Assembly: GCA_029531795.1 (NCBI GenBank)
Contig: JAPEIS010000004.1
Location: 2,232,001-2,296,000, forward strand
Direction: 5' to 3'
DNA length: 64,000 nucleotides
From: Sclerotinia nivalis
Taxonomy: Eukaryota; Ascomycota; Leotiomycetes; Helotiales; Sclerotiniaceae
The position numbers were made by a program, and so were the translations under genes. The notes under the pieces were generated by a model. That model saw only the letters and a program-made list of their open reading frames with translations, ran no database searches and was not told where the DNA came from. Numbering within the stretch: the stretch's first letter is position 1; every line of letters starts with the position of its first letter. Below are positions 10,063 to 22,304 of the stretch, piece after piece.

Positions 10063-11760
10063 TATTTGATGGTGACCAGCAAACATATTTCGTTGTATAG
10101 ACCCAACATCTCAAAAGACCCACATCACTTAAGAAGAAGGTGGGGGACGACATGACCCAAAGATTAACAACCAACAGCTTGTCCATGGTTGATTTTGGGA
10201 GCAGGTGTTCGAAGGTTATGTGGGGAAAAACATCGGTTAGTAATTGTTACGCACCAGACATTGCTTCACCCAGGTTATCACTTCATCTTGTTGTCAAGGT
10301 CTAAACGTCGCATCTGTAGTGATCGCTGCCTAACAATAAATATCTAGTTGATTCGGCATGTGACTGTGATATGATCAGTAGTCAAGAGCTTCTTGCCCTC
10401 ATTTAAATGGACAGGCACACCAATAGCCTGTCCGTTATGAAGATAGTCTAGCAATTTCAAGTATCTTCACCGTTTCCATTGTAGCCTGCAATATGAATGC
10501 CAAAGAATTATGACATCGACTTGTTATTTCAAAACTCCCACATACAAGTTCCAGTTCAATACACAGAAACCGAGCAAGTGCTCTGCTCTGGGCAGATGCT
10601 GTTTCGAGGCTTTCTTCCCACAATAAGTTCTTTCCAACGAGTCATAGCGATGACCTCCTTCAACAAGGAGTCAGAGATCCTTTTGCCGGATGCGGGGTAT
10701 GGTATAATACCGCCGCATTACACAACCGTACAAAGAGTGCAAGAGACCTTGTAGTCCAATGAATCTCCTGGTTTGCAACATTCGGTACTTCTTTAGTATG
10801 TCGGTACACTCCAGAAATCCACAGAGGAACGAGACAGTCTCCCTAACTGTCTAGTGATTCTGACCTTACCTCAATATTTAATGAGAATGGCCTCGTTGGT
10901 CCGACGCATGTTGATAGAAATCACATGGCCAATACTAGTCTGATCTTGTTTCTTCGGATCATGATAAGCAATGCGATAGTGTTATTAGTGTTCGATATTC
11001 TCTCGAATAACATGATTATTCAATCTTTGTATATTGGGGGATGTGATTTCAACGTTAGGAAGACACTTAGATTGACGAATACATCAATTTCACTCAAGTA
11101 TCTGATTCCGTTCTGGGAGTTGAGACGGATACATATGGGTTTATGTCGGACTATGAAACGCGGAGGATGATGGTTGTAAGTTAGGGAAACATAGGGGTAC
11201 AAATTAGGGCGTAAAGGATAGGTTGGTGCTAGATTGAGATTAGATGGGGCCAGATGAACTAATGCTGGAGGATTTCCTACTTGTATATAGGTAGGTAGCG
11301 ATATGGAGGTGTAGAAAGTGAAAAGTGAATAGTTGACTGTGAAGTGAGATAACTGCCCAGCTCATCGGCCTAGTGAATAGCTTTGTCTACGAGTACAAAG
11401 AAAAGCTGTACTGTATATTACATGCGGCTCAGTCTGATGAATAGCTTCAGTGCATGGCACAAGCGAGGTTTTTCTGCTCTAAACGGAAAACACCCGAGTT
11501 AAAAAAAGCACACCCGGGAGTCAGGTAACACCCATTTATGAGTACGCGAGGAAAGTGCAGAACCTAACCAGGTTTCCAAGACAGAACACAACGATCAAGT
11601 CAAGTCGGTTAGAATACCACCACTACTGCTACTCACCCGGAGAGAAAGATAGCAGCAAAGCAACTACAGCATCTCTCCCGGATGTTATTCTCAAAAGAAG
11701 TCCAGCGGAGTGTCCCATCTCCGCACTCTTCCACTCAACCACCGCTTGATTTTCATCTGA
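10063..11760. other. Spacer between tRNA and 5S genes
   Basis: Only short ORFs with no family likeness (for example 10497-10754 +, 10925-11170 +). No repeats of note. Confidence 0.5.
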
Positions 11761-11766
11761 TATAAT
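11761..11766 (+). promoter_or_regulatory. TATA box of the 5S rRNA gene
   Basis: TATAAT starts 28 bases before the 5S RNA start. Dispersed 5S genes of filamentous ascomycetes such as Neurospora carry a TATA element at about this distance that is needed for Pol III transcription (family knowledge). Confidence 0.65.
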
Positions 11767-11788
11767 CCCTACAAAGCTAGTCTCTGAT

Positions 11789-11908
11789 ACATACGACCAT
11801 AGACTGAAGAGAATTGGGCATCCCGTCCGCTCTGCCATACACAAGCTTCAGATCGGTGGATTAGTAGTTGGGTGGGTGACCACCAGCGAATCCCCACTGT
11901 TGTATGTG
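11789..11908 (+). rRNA. 5S ribosomal RNA (solitary gene)
   Basis: A 120-nt block begins ACATACGACCATAG and ends GTTGTATGT, and these termini pair to form helix I. It contains CATCCCGTCCGCTCTGCC (A-box region and loop A/B side) and the nearly invariant GTAGTTGGGTGGGTGACC with CAGCGAATCCC, as in fungal 5S rRNA. Helix III/IV partners are present. It stands alone, not in an rDNA repeat, as in Neurospora and other Pezizomycotina where 5S genes are scattered. The first and last bases may be off by one or two. Confidence 0.96.
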
Positions 11909-11920
11909 CTCTTGCATCAT

Positions 11921-11934
11921 TTTTGGAGTTTTTG
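11921..11934 (+). terminator. Pol III T-run terminator
   Basis: Two runs of five T (11921-11925 and 11930-11934) lie just beyond the 5S RNA end, as expected for RNA polymerase III termination. Confidence 0.6.
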
Positions 11935-12818
11935 CATTTTGGCACCTTCGGACTCCTGAAGGAAATGTGAACCTAGAGAAGTAAAAGTAAAGCCGTGCCA
12001 AGTCTTCTTTTTTCGCCACTACTCCGTACAAAACCTGGGGTAAAAGTCAGGAGAATACCGGTGCTAGGTGGGTACATGCTTAGATTTATTTCCCCTTCCC
12101 ACTTATTAGGCAGTGGGTAAGCCAATTCTCCTACTTCATTATCTCCACCTTTCTATGCTCCTTTCCCCGCATTCGCTGCCGCGAAAACAAAACGTTTTCT
12201 TTTCACAATTCACAAGAGAAGATTGCTGATACACATAACCACACATTGGGAGTTCTATACCGTATAAACTCACCAACAAGAGCTTTCACTAAACCCTTTT
12301 GAGAAAATGATCTGCAGTGGGTTAGGGTTCGGAATTTGTAAATTTCGAGGTTGTTGTAGAAATGTAGAAGGAGCGAATTTATCAAGTCACATGGGCTCTA
12401 GCTTAGCTTAATCGTAGTGCTAAAGGTCAATCAAACCACATTCTTTCTCTTAAACCCACCTATTTTCTGTTGTCACAACAACAAAGTCCAAACAACAAAG
12501 TCCAACGTCCCATACGACACAAGCATACCCGCGCACGGCAACTATAACGAAGAGAACTTGATACGCTGATAGTATCAACTTTATTCTACTCTCAACGATA
12601 TTCTCTTTACTCTGACGTCTATCTAGCAACAGCTTCAGACAGTTAACATTACCCATTCCATTTGTCGTGTCGTATTACATCACATCCCACTAAGATACTC
12701 ATTTCATTCTGCCTTCTTCGTCGCTGAACTCTGCACTACAATTCTGCAATAGAGATAACATTCAACGAGATAATCAGCTTTGTGCTGTGCTGCGCCAGAC
12801 GCTTGCGCTCCTTCAGTC
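11935..12818. other. Spacer and promoter of the gene at 12819
   Basis: No supported gene. Short ORFs at 12203-12385 (-) and 12450-12656 (-) have no recognised features. Confidence 0.5.
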
Positions 12819-13510
12819 ATGTCATGGCCTAGCCGTCGGGAGTTAAGGCGAGAAATGGGATTGAACGATACAGACTGGAAACAGGCAACATTTTTGGCGT
12901 CGATGCTATCAAATCTTATCTTTCAACGAAAGATTGGAATCGATATGAAACATGCACTCTATCGCTGTGCGGCAGAGACGATTTTCAAATATGTGTTTCG
13001 CACAACCGATGATCATTGGTACGATGCGACTCGCAAGACGATGTGGTGTTTAGTGGACGAGGTTAGTATTCAAATCATTCAATCTGAATATTTCGCTCCA
13101 CTTCTTTGCATAGCACCTTCTTCAAAATCTGCATCATTCTAACAATCATTCATTCACAGTCACAGTCACCAAAACGACGACGATCCGCCAACCTCGAAAT
13201 CCGAGTAACGTATTATATTATGCAACTGCGTCACTATCTATACATCTATGCAAAACTGGAAGGAGAGCCGGAAGAGAAATGCATTAGGATTGATATATTC
13301 GATCCGCAGCAGAGACAGTTCTTTGTAGATATAATACCGTGGGCAGCAAAGAAACATCCACCTGTTCCGCCGAAACATGCCGCAGTGCGAAGGGTTATGG
13401 GACTGGATATTAAGGGAGAACGGAAACACAACAGATATCGCCGGGCGAGAAGAAGAGCACAGAATACGAATAGACCGACTCCTCTTAGAGATGTATCGAA
13501 TCAATCATAA
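12819..13510 (+). CDS. Hypothetical protein, about 198 aa, basic C-terminus
   Basis: Exons 12819-13061 and 13160-13510 are proposed, with a GTTAGT donor in phase 0. The acceptor is tandem: CAG at 13157-13159 or again at 13163-13165, six bases apart, so the two forms differ only by a Ser-Gln pair. The ATG at 12819 is the first in frame and starts MSWPSRRELRREMG. The first exon encodes an amphipathic segment with DWKQATFLASMLSNL and a Cys/aromatic-rich region; the second has YIMQLRHYLYIYAKLEGEPEEK and an RRARRRAQ-type basic tail that could be nuclear-localising. No family was recognised. Good splice signals and continuous frame favour a real, lineage-limited gene. Confidence 0.55.
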
Positions 13511-14140
13511 TTTCTATACTGTTTAATGTATTTAATATGAATGTATTCACGGTATGAGCACCCGCTGCGAAACGAGGTATTTTTGCGCAGTCGACAGACT
13601 GTTGGGACGGCTCCAACGAGCCTGGCGTAATATTTTACCTCACGCTCTGGAACGTATCTAGACATACTGATCACGGGGCCCCCATAATCCAAAAAATTAG
13701 CCCACGTATGGAATATACTGCACATCGGCTTCATAGCCGGGTTCTTGTAGGTCACCGCCATATGCGAAATATCGAGGCTCATTATGCGATGAGGAAAAGA
13801 GCCGGCAATTGCGCACCTGGATTTAGTACTGAGATTCGCGATATAATTGCCCAACATAATCTTCCAATCAGCTTAATTGTATCCAACACTACCTGAAAGT
13901 GACCTCGACTTCCAGCCGCGATCCCACCTATCGATTGCCTTGATATAAGCCATTAGTTGCCCGATAAAAGCGACGAAGTCTCTGGTGTCCTCCCCTTGGA
14001 GTGAACCGTGACGGAAAAGCGGAATGTCGATGTATAAATTGGCGTTAGAAACAAGAGAAAACAAGCAAGAATTTCAAGTATCGTATTCGGAAGTTGCATT
14101 TGAGGAGGTGAAGAAGTTCGTTCAAACTTCAGTAGGGCAG
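13511..14140. other. Uncertain minus-strand ORFs
   Basis: ORFs at 13501-13857 and at 13873-14064 (both -) abut. A GTAGTG donor-like site and a TACTAA-branch/CAG acceptor-like site lie between them, but no junction I tried gives a continuous frame. They may be the 3' end of the decayed locus at 14141-15066 or chance ORFs. Confidence 0.3.
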
Positions 14141-15066
14141 CTATTGAGTGTACAAGCGAGGATGTTCGAGGATGAGGTTATTACAGCGCCAGGCTTGTGA
14201 CTTAGCAACTACAGGTTGCAAAGAAACCATTTTCTCAAATGGAACTTCACTACACCATGCCACTTCTATGGGTAGTTGATGCGTGGGTAGCTCGTTGTCT
14301 ATCAAGGCTTTGAACAGTAGACTTGCTGTTCCGAGTCTCTTGATGATAGCATCTGATTCCCTCATAGGAGCACTGAGTTTCTCGAAATATACATCCCAAT
14401 CGCATCGCTCCAAGCTCGTGGCACTATCCCAATTAGCACAAGTGACAACTTCACGACCTGACATCTGGAGAGGTAACATCTCCGTCAACTTCAACCAAAA
14501 AAAGCAATTCTGCCGAACCTGATGTTGCCTGCGTTGCAGCTTGACATCCAGACATCGAGATACTAGAAATGGGGAATGCCAGGGTCGTGGACATTCCAGT
14601 AGAACCTACAGGGGAAGTGGCGAGTAAGCCGTGTTGATACGAGGAGGGGCTGGGCGGAAGCAGATGTTATCATAGTCCCCCAAAAGGCTGCAAAGTCAGC
14701 GCCAGGATTCAATGCGAAAACCATGCCTTCGTGAAAGTGAGATGTGTTCCGACTTTGAGAGCAGAAGAACCACTATGAATTGGAATTCTCCACAGTGTAC
14801 TTTACTTGGAATAGCCCTGATGTATTGGCGGGATTGAATTGCTTAAATCCCGTGTCAAAACTCATATCTGGCTTGTGAACACACGGATTCGGAAGTGAAG
14901 ATCGTGTTAAGGTAATTGAATGCCAAGAATTGAATATAATTGCATCCTCAACTGTTATATTGAGTCTTGAAGGACTGAAAGCGAGCCAACCTGCGGCGCC
15001 AACTACCACCACGTGCTTATCTGATTGAGGTGATCCAGTGCTTGTGGGAAAAGTAGATTTGATCAT
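14141..15066 (-). pseudogene. Decayed flavoprotein-like locus (possible D-amino acid oxidase relic)
   Basis: The N-terminal ORF (15066-14773) begins MIKSTFPT and soon carries KHVVVVGAAG, like the beta-alpha-beta dinucleotide-binding start of FAD-dependent amino acid oxidases. It then loses family likeness. A second ORF (14494-14141) contains LERCDWDVYFEKL and EVAWCSEVPFEKM. These loosely resemble the region after the FAD fold in fungal DAO-type proteins, where a W-D-x-x-Y segment is followed by W-x4-VPxF. The stretch between, 14495-14772, has stops in all plausible joins. I infer a broken gene; the family name is tentative. Confidence 0.3.
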
Positions 15067-15657
15067 GACACTGGATGGACTATTTTAGATTATTAGTTAT
15101 ACCAATGCTGCAAGGCTTTAAAAACTGCCTACTTTGTGTTACGGCTTGCCCCAGAAGCTGAGAAGGGGTAAAAAGTGTAATAGTGATAATAGGGAAATTC
15201 ATCTTTGTGGTTGCAGATATGGAAGAGATATTGATGGTTTGCTCAAGCAAACTTATGGAAAATCGGTTGAAAAACACAAAATCGTCATCGGACCCCTCGC
15301 TAGGAACAGTGATGATATAACATAAAATGGTACATGAAGCTTTTCATCATCCGATTTATAAGTGAGTTAAAGCCGCTATAGGATATGTGTTGTTTGTTGT
15401 GGGTCGGAGGCTTGTTCTGTTTAGATATTAAATTTTGTGAGTCAGGGGATGGATGGGTTTCTGGTTTGATATTGGGGAGCATGTGGTCATCACGATTGTC
15501 ACGATTAACACAATGAAAGATATGTTTATATATCGGCGCTACTTAATAGGAATCTGCGTTTACCGTTAGCTATGATATATCTATCAAAAGTAATATTTAC
15601 ATTCCGTCGATCTGTTTCTCTTCTTGTATGTGTCTAGTGCAAAGAAATCTCCCCAAG
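15067..15657. other. Spacer
   Basis: No supported gene. The sequence is AT-rich, with small chance ORFs. Confidence 0.5.
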
Positions 15658-16935
15658 CTACGTTGCCTGTCCAATCGTACCAGTTGCCGAATATCCTTTC
15701 TGGTCCGCTCTTTTCTCCCACTGAAATATCAAGGGAATAATACCAGATATTGGTCTTCCCGCCTTCTGCTCTTCCACCTCTGGCCATGTTTCTTCTCTCT
15801 GCTCCTCAATTGGTGAGACCACATATTCATCGTGCCCATCTTCAACTGACGCCTCTGCCTCCCCTTCAACTAATCCCCCCTCCTTATTTGCCTCCGACAC
15901 AGGCACATCTTCCGCAACCTCATCCAACGAATTTGAATACCCAGTCAAAGGGGTTCCACCAGTAACATGAACTTCGCTCTTCCCAGCTACATCATCCGGG
16001 TCGATATCAGGCACAACCCCTCTTTTCCATGCCTCAAATGTATGCCTCCTAACTCTCTTTTCATGCACAACACGTTGCAAATCCCCTACTTTATCTAATT
16101 TTAATTCGTAGCCGCCGATGAAAGCTGGGCGGTCTGGATGGTGTTTCGGATGTTTACGTTTGCGGCGGCGGAGAAGACAAAAGATTACACAGATCAAGAG
16201 GATGAGAGATAACGCGCCACCAATGGCGGCTCCGACGTAGACCCCGACAGAATTGGATGAAGAGTGGCGAGAAGTGGTGGGTTGCGGTATAGTAGAGGTG
16301 GTGGAGGCGGGATTGTTGGTTGAGGATGACGATGACGATGACGTTGTTGGTGGTGGCGGTGTTGGTTTTGATGGTGGAGTAGAGGATAATGTTTCTAAAG
16401 TGGTGGGATTAATATATGATGGCGTTAGAGTTGGAAAGGACGTTAATGACGTGGAATTTAGCAGGAGCGGAGCAGTAGGTGGGATAGTTGGGAGTATTGT
16501 AACAGAGGGGGCGATATCTATAGTGCTCGAAAGTGTCACGGCTATAGGAAAACCATAGAGGAGGGAAGTAGATACAGGGACGGTTGTAACATTATCAGTG
16601 GTTGGCTGAGTAGGAACTTGAACAACGGGATCTGTGTATGGAACAGTTGTGGTTGAAAAGGTAGTAAGTACGAGGACGTTAGGATCCGGGAACGAGTACG
16701 ATGCTGGTTGAGATATTGAGCTTTCACTGGGAGCCAGTGTACTACTAGTCGACGTAGAGATACTAGCAGGATCGACCGGAATGACCAAATTTGGAGTTGC
16801 CGGTGTCAAAATACCTACTGCGGCCGAGACTGCATCGTTGACCTCTTCAGAATAGTTTGGGGTCGTCATACCGTATGAGGTTGTTGTATTGTATGAGACA
16901 GTAATATTGTCGAGTCGGTAGCCATAAGTTATCAT
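15658..16935 (-). CDS. Ser/Thr-rich single-pass membrane protein
   Basis: A single exon of 425 aa. Residues 1-228 are rich in Ser, Thr and Pro with several N-x-S/T sites, including a Ser run at about 199-205, as in heavily O-mannosylated cell-wall stress sensors or mucin-like proteins. A transmembrane helix spans about 230-256 (a GAAIGG start, then LILLICVIF) and is followed by the basic stop-transfer LRRRKRKH. The cytoplasmic tail of about 165 residues is charged and acidic towards its end. The layout is like fungal Mid2/WSC-type sensors, but no WSC domain is present. No signal peptide follows the ATG at 16935, so a short upstream exon may be missing. Function is unknown. Confidence 0.75.
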   Translation of the reverse strand: MITYGYRLDNITVSYNTTTSYGMTTPNYSEEVNDAVSAAVGILTPATPNLVIPVDPASISTSTSSTLAPSESSISQPASYSFPDPNVLVLTTFSTTTVPYTDPVVQVPTQPTTDNVTTVPVSTSLLYGFPIAVTLSSTIDIAPSVTILPTIPPTAPLLLNSTSLTSFPTLTPSYINPTTLETLSSTPPSKPTPPPPTTSSSSSSSTNNPASTTSTIPQPTTSRHSSSNSVGVYVGAAIGGALSLILLICVIFCLLRRRKRKHPKHHPDRPAFIGGYELKLDKVGDLQRVVHEKRVRRHTFEAWKRGVVPDIDPDDVAGKSEVHVTGGTPLTGYSNSLDEVAEDVPVSEANKEGGLVEGEAEASVEDGHDEYVVSPIEEQREETWPEVEEQKAGRPISGIIPLIFQWEKRADQKGYSATGTIGQAT

Positions 16936-17130
16936 GGTTTTCGCGAAGGGTAGATATTGAAGCCATTTTGACTAGACTAGATCGACTTTATCAAAGGAAC
17001 TTGATGTTGAACTTGGATGTGTGTGAATGGACGAAGACAAAGCATAGTCTCTATTGATTCACAACTTATTTTGGGGATCATGTGAAGGACAAAGAAGGTG
17101 AATCTCGAAGTAGCCTAGCCATAGTGATAT

Positions 17131-17147
17131 AACGATAAATTATCGTT
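17131..17147. promoter_or_regulatory. Palindromic GATA-factor-like site
   Basis: AACGATAA-A-TTATCGTT is a perfect 8-bp inverted repeat around one base and holds a GATAA core on each strand. Paired GATA cores are the preferred binding target of AreA/NIT2-type factors (family knowledge). It lies 196 bases upstream of the minus-strand membrane protein start. A regulatory role is inferred. Confidence 0.35.
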
Positions 17148-20100
17148 ATTGTTGAGTGATATAAATAGCATCAAAGAAATGTGTGCCGCCATCTCAGCAG
17201 AGAAAATGAACGCTGCGTGAACGTTACTTTCAATAACTGCCAATGCCCATTGAAAGATCATACTCCATGCTGTAGGCAAAAAAATAGTCGATCGGGGTAT
17301 TATTGGAGTTATTCTAGACGGTGGGCTGCAACTTGTGAATGGTGAATCCTGGTATGAATGCGAAACCCCTAGGCTAACAATCCGACCCCGGATTTGACGA
17401 AAGAAAAACAGATGATAACTAAACGCCGAACAATGTTACAATGAAAGTATAGTGAAGTGGTGGACATTTGAGAGATAAAATTCCAGAATTGGTGCCATAG
17501 ATAAGGCAAACAGAAGATGCTGTGTCGGGTCGATTTTACCCTATCAATCCATCTCGCACATGATACTCTTTATCCCCAGAACACATTAGAAAATACGACA
17601 AACAGAACGGTAGAATCAATGGAATGGAGATTTAGTAAGGGCTTCCTATCTGCTACAACATTTTAACTCCCTGACAACTATCAGACGGATGTATGAGAAA
17701 AAATTGACGAGATAGAGAGCAAGATAAGGTTTCATAAGGATGAATGACTAATGCCTGACTCTTGCGTTCCCCTAACATTAATATGAAGGGGCATAGGAAA
17801 AGTCAATGAAGAAAAAGTTGAGTTGCCTATTAGGGTGTTGTATCTTGAAGGAAAAGAAGGAAATGATCTCCAAAGGTGCTAGGGTCCCACGTTCCTGATC
17901 TTGTGCGACCTTCCCTCAATTAACATCAAATGGCCAAATAGAAAGGCACATATTCACTTATCTGTTCTTGATATGACCATCTATGTTATCAGCGGAATGA
18001 GAAATGGGTACAAGCGTCGTCGTGAACCGAATAGGAGGCCAAGATATAATCAATCAGCCTTTTCCAGGAATGCAAAATACCTTGTCGGTCATGATTAGAT
18101 TGTGCAGGATGGTATCATTTGTAGACCCGATGTTGAAACCGACAAAAGATAGATAAGGCGTGATGCAGATGTGATTAGAGTAGTGGTTATATAAGATGTC
18201 GTGTGCCCTCATGTTGAAAGTATCATATTCCATTATCGAGTGGTGCGATGTACGACTTTTCAACTGGACTTCATGAAGAAACTCGAACTTAACTCAAATC
18301 AACGGACGTCACATGATATATAAACATTGACGAATTCATCCCTCATCCATCTCTTTCGACATAACGATCAATATATACACGCGAGACTGCAAATATACAC
18401 CTATGTTTGTTTGCAATTATGTTTAATAATTGCCACGATAAACGAGATCCATTATCGACACATCATTATCGAGGCACACAACTCGATCTTCTATGAAATC
18501 GATCTTCACGACCACCAAACAAACCAAAGGTTATACGGAGATAATTAAAGGCAGACTCCTCCTTACATCGTCCTCCTTTCCTCGATTTATCCAACGGGCA
18601 ACATCTCCGAACTTTCAAAGCTAATACATAAGCTCTCCTTATCGAGGACATCAAATCATTTCCCTCTTTGACTTCAAATTCCTTCCGTACTTCGCACTAT
18701 TGGTGAACCCCCACGCAAAAAGTTCGCAACTTTATCCAATGATTTAATTTGTCTCGCCTACATTTTTCGCAGCCATTCGTTGAAATCCTCACGAGCATTT
18801 CCCCTAGGGTACCCAGTCACCTTCGCCCATCTTGCCCCCGCATATGCACCTCCAATGCTGAGCACATGTTATTCCATGGCCGTGCAGAAAAGATCCTTGG
18901 TGACTGGCTGTTCAGTGTTCACCATTTGAACTTTTCATGGTTCCCCCACGAAGAATTGTAATTAATTTCTAGTCGTTTCGCTTCCCTAATACTCAAAGTA
19001 GCCTCTGCCCCAATAGTTACAACGTTTTTGCGATCAATACACCGCAGTCGCTCCGAATTCGGTGGATCTAGCACGAGGTATTCCTGGTGTTTGTCTCAAA
19101 AGGAGGCGGAAAATAGAAATTATTAACTGCAAGTCTGCAACGCCTAACGACCCGATATGGGTCTCTCACATGCAAAACGAATGCGAAGTGAGTGGATCTT
19201 CAATCTATCCCCAAAATGGGGGACGGCGATGTCCACTTTGAACCCATTCAAAGTTGCTTCAATTTGTTTCTAACAAACGGTCAGTGAATTGTCGCGTGCA
19301 AACTACGCAGAAATAAGTTAGGTCTATATTTCGCTTTTAAATTCTTCCGTCTTGTAGTATTGGTGGTAAGTTCTCAGGTGCCTATGGAGAGCTGGACATC
19401 GGATCACGAATTTACACACTGCAGCCGCGACAACCGGATTTTAACATGATGTCAAGTTTCTTTCAGAGCGCACTGCACAATCACACTCTTGCTAATATTG
19501 CAGTATAATTAATCTTATAATGCGGTCAACGGATTTACAAGAGTTCCAATTAGCATATCCTACGATCTGAAATCTGCAATAAGATTAAGGCCTACGCCTA
19601 CATCCACTCAAGCACGATTCATGAAGCGAAAGACAACAAACAGTTACGCCGAAGGGGCTCCAAAAATCCAACCCTGATATTAAGGGTCCTAAGATCTAGA
19701 TTGTTTGAGGCTCTTCTTGTTAGGATTTCCCGGTTTAGTATTCCATATGCACAAGAGCCGTTAAAGCATTCATCCATGCATGATGGTTTTCGGCCGATCG
19801 ACTACATCAAAATAATGACAATTTTTGAAATCACCGAATCTAACGACATGACATTCTTGACAATTGGGCTTACGACGTCGCATCAGCAAATGGGTCCAAA
19901 TCGGGAATTTCCGTACGGGAGTACTATTCTAGCTGTGACTTGTATGTCGAATCATCGGGAGCTTTCGGAATTTCACTCGGTTTTTTAGTTATACACAGTT
20001 AGACTTGTTGCTGCGATCCCGCTCCGGAAATATGGTTCTGGGAAGGAAGTGTGCATCCAAGACTCCAAGCGCTAACGGTAAGATCCATCAACTAATGACT

Positions 20101-22304
20101 TGCTCTCCTCGAGATATCCAATTATCTTTCTTAAAATACTTGAGATGAACGAACTTGAGAGTATGGTGAAGTCATCGGTCCGAGATATGTGACGAGTAAA
20201 GATACATGAAATCAAATGGAAACATTACCAGTTGTGAATGTCACTTCGAGAGTTGATAGTGATGAAATGTCACATCGCTTTTGAACTATCTGCACGTCAA
20301 GAAGCATGATCAACAATCATGGATGGCATCATGGGCGTAAAGCTTCAGGCTGAATGAAGTCTGTGTGTATGGATCGATTTGAATCCGTTCATGGAGGGGG
20401 AGGTTTCACCCCACTATGTGCCCCCTACAAAGAACCCCGCGAAGGGGCGAGAGAGAGGCCGCTTTCGTAAACCAGGTTGATATTACTATATACAGGATAT
20501 GAAGTAAATTACTATTCACACTTGATCTCACAGTAATCTATCGATGATCTGGTTCTTAAAGAGAATTAACGCCGATAGTCGAGAACAACCCATAGTCGAT
20601 CTACGGAGGTATAGTCACATACGTGCAACTCGGAAGCTAACGAGAGACAAACAGTTTGTGGCGATCTTGAAATGCATGCCTTTCAAACGACTTGTAGACC
20701 AAATCCGTTCGACCCGTCGGCATTCCGCTGTGATCCAAGTTGCGCCATACCCAACGATAGAATTATGCCATGCACGATTCAAGTGCACGCACTGAGCACG
20801 GAGATTGAGCTACTTGAATAAGGTACATTGTCTGTATGCTTCGTACGTAGTTAGACTTATTGTACTTGCATACTATATTTTATATCGAATGTTTACGCAC
20901 CGAGACAATCTAGCTTGTCTTCGTCGTCCGTGCAGAAAGATGTCGAGCTTTACAAACGACGAGGGGTTTGTGATGAGGGGGGTAGGCGAGAAGGGGAACT
21001 TGAAGTGGACAAGGCTCATGCACCAACCACAATATGGTCAGACCGGATGAAATATCAATTCATACTAACACAGCATTGCCGTATATTACACATACCAAAT
21101 TGTTAATTAATAGAGCTTTCTAAAATTTGGTACCCCTTTATCCTTTGGACAATAATCAAAATGAAAATACCCGCGAGTCTCGCCCTTGAATTTGAAATGT
21201 GATGATTCTTTCCCTCACTTCTCCTCCAGTCATGCACATTGAAACAGAAGCTCTTTTCTCCTCTTCACCTCTCCAAATATCTCGGGGATCTTCACATCCT
21301 GACGTTGTCTCTCAAATTGAGTCTCCATTTTCACATTCGGGATCCCACTTTTGTAAGTTCGCACATCCCAAATCAGAATCTTGTGTCCGATGTCAAACTA
21401 GACAAGGACCACAATTTTTAAAGTTGTCAGACATGCTGTTGTTGCCCAATCACAATTCAGTGCAATGGTATCCCAGAAAAAGGTGTAGAACCCTGGATAT
21501 ACATATGAACAACACTATGACTGAAAAGGAGATGATATTCGGAAAAGATGATAGTAGTGATCGTGTTTAATACTCAATTTGGTGTAATCAAACTTTATAA
21601 TTATCAAGAAGCCTTGACGAATTTAATTGATGAATGCAGGCTGGGAAGTCCTGGGGAAGCACAAAGCCTATTCACATTGGCGATGTTTTGTCGAACATGA
21701 AACGTTTAATTTTCTTCTTTGAGGAATACGGACAAATACCGTACGGAGCAGTAAAGTACCAGTTACTGTTGCCAGCCGTGTGGCTTCAACAAAGTCTATT
21801 CCCGCTGACTTCTTCCAAATCACACCAAGGTAGCTTCCTTTGTCGTCGCGATGTTTAGTTGACTTTCACGTATTCAGTTACACTTACACGCCCCACTTCG
21901 ACTTACCCATGGTGCCGCGATTCATCCACATAAATTCAGCTATCCAGCGCGGGACAAATACAAGGTAAAGTCAAGCTCCAAATCCTTGCTCCTCAGCCAT
22001 TCGATGCTCTTGGAATAGAAACCGTCCGCCGTCAGCATACCGGATATGGTCCATGGCCAGAGAATCTCTTAAGGTAGTTTTGCGCCGTGCCTTCGATTAT
22101 TGACATTTACCGATCTATGTCAAATGGAAATTTTGTCGCTCTCTTTTTCCGAGCCCTGTAACTTGTAGGCTTGGTAACCTTACTCTACCTACGGTCAAAT
22201 TTAATATATGAAATTTGATATTCGTGTGATCTGGCCTGCGTTTCGTCGAACATGGGAGGGGACAAATTGAGCTAGGCAATGACGAGAATGCATTTTAGTT
22301 TTAT
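17148..22304. other. Long gene-poor spacer
   Basis: More than 5 kb with no ORF that I can tie to a family. The longest are 19701-19988 (+) and 21199-21570 (+), both of unlikely composition. Several ATTATCGA/ACGATAAA motifs cluster at 18430-18475. No terminal repeats, transposase or reverse transcriptase likeness is visible, and no strong C-to-T bias was noticed by eye. Confidence 0.5.

Noticed and set aside
17148..22304. Search for a transposable element in the long spacer
   Set aside because: No terminal inverted or direct repeats, and no transposase, reverse transcriptase or integrase motifs were seen by eye.
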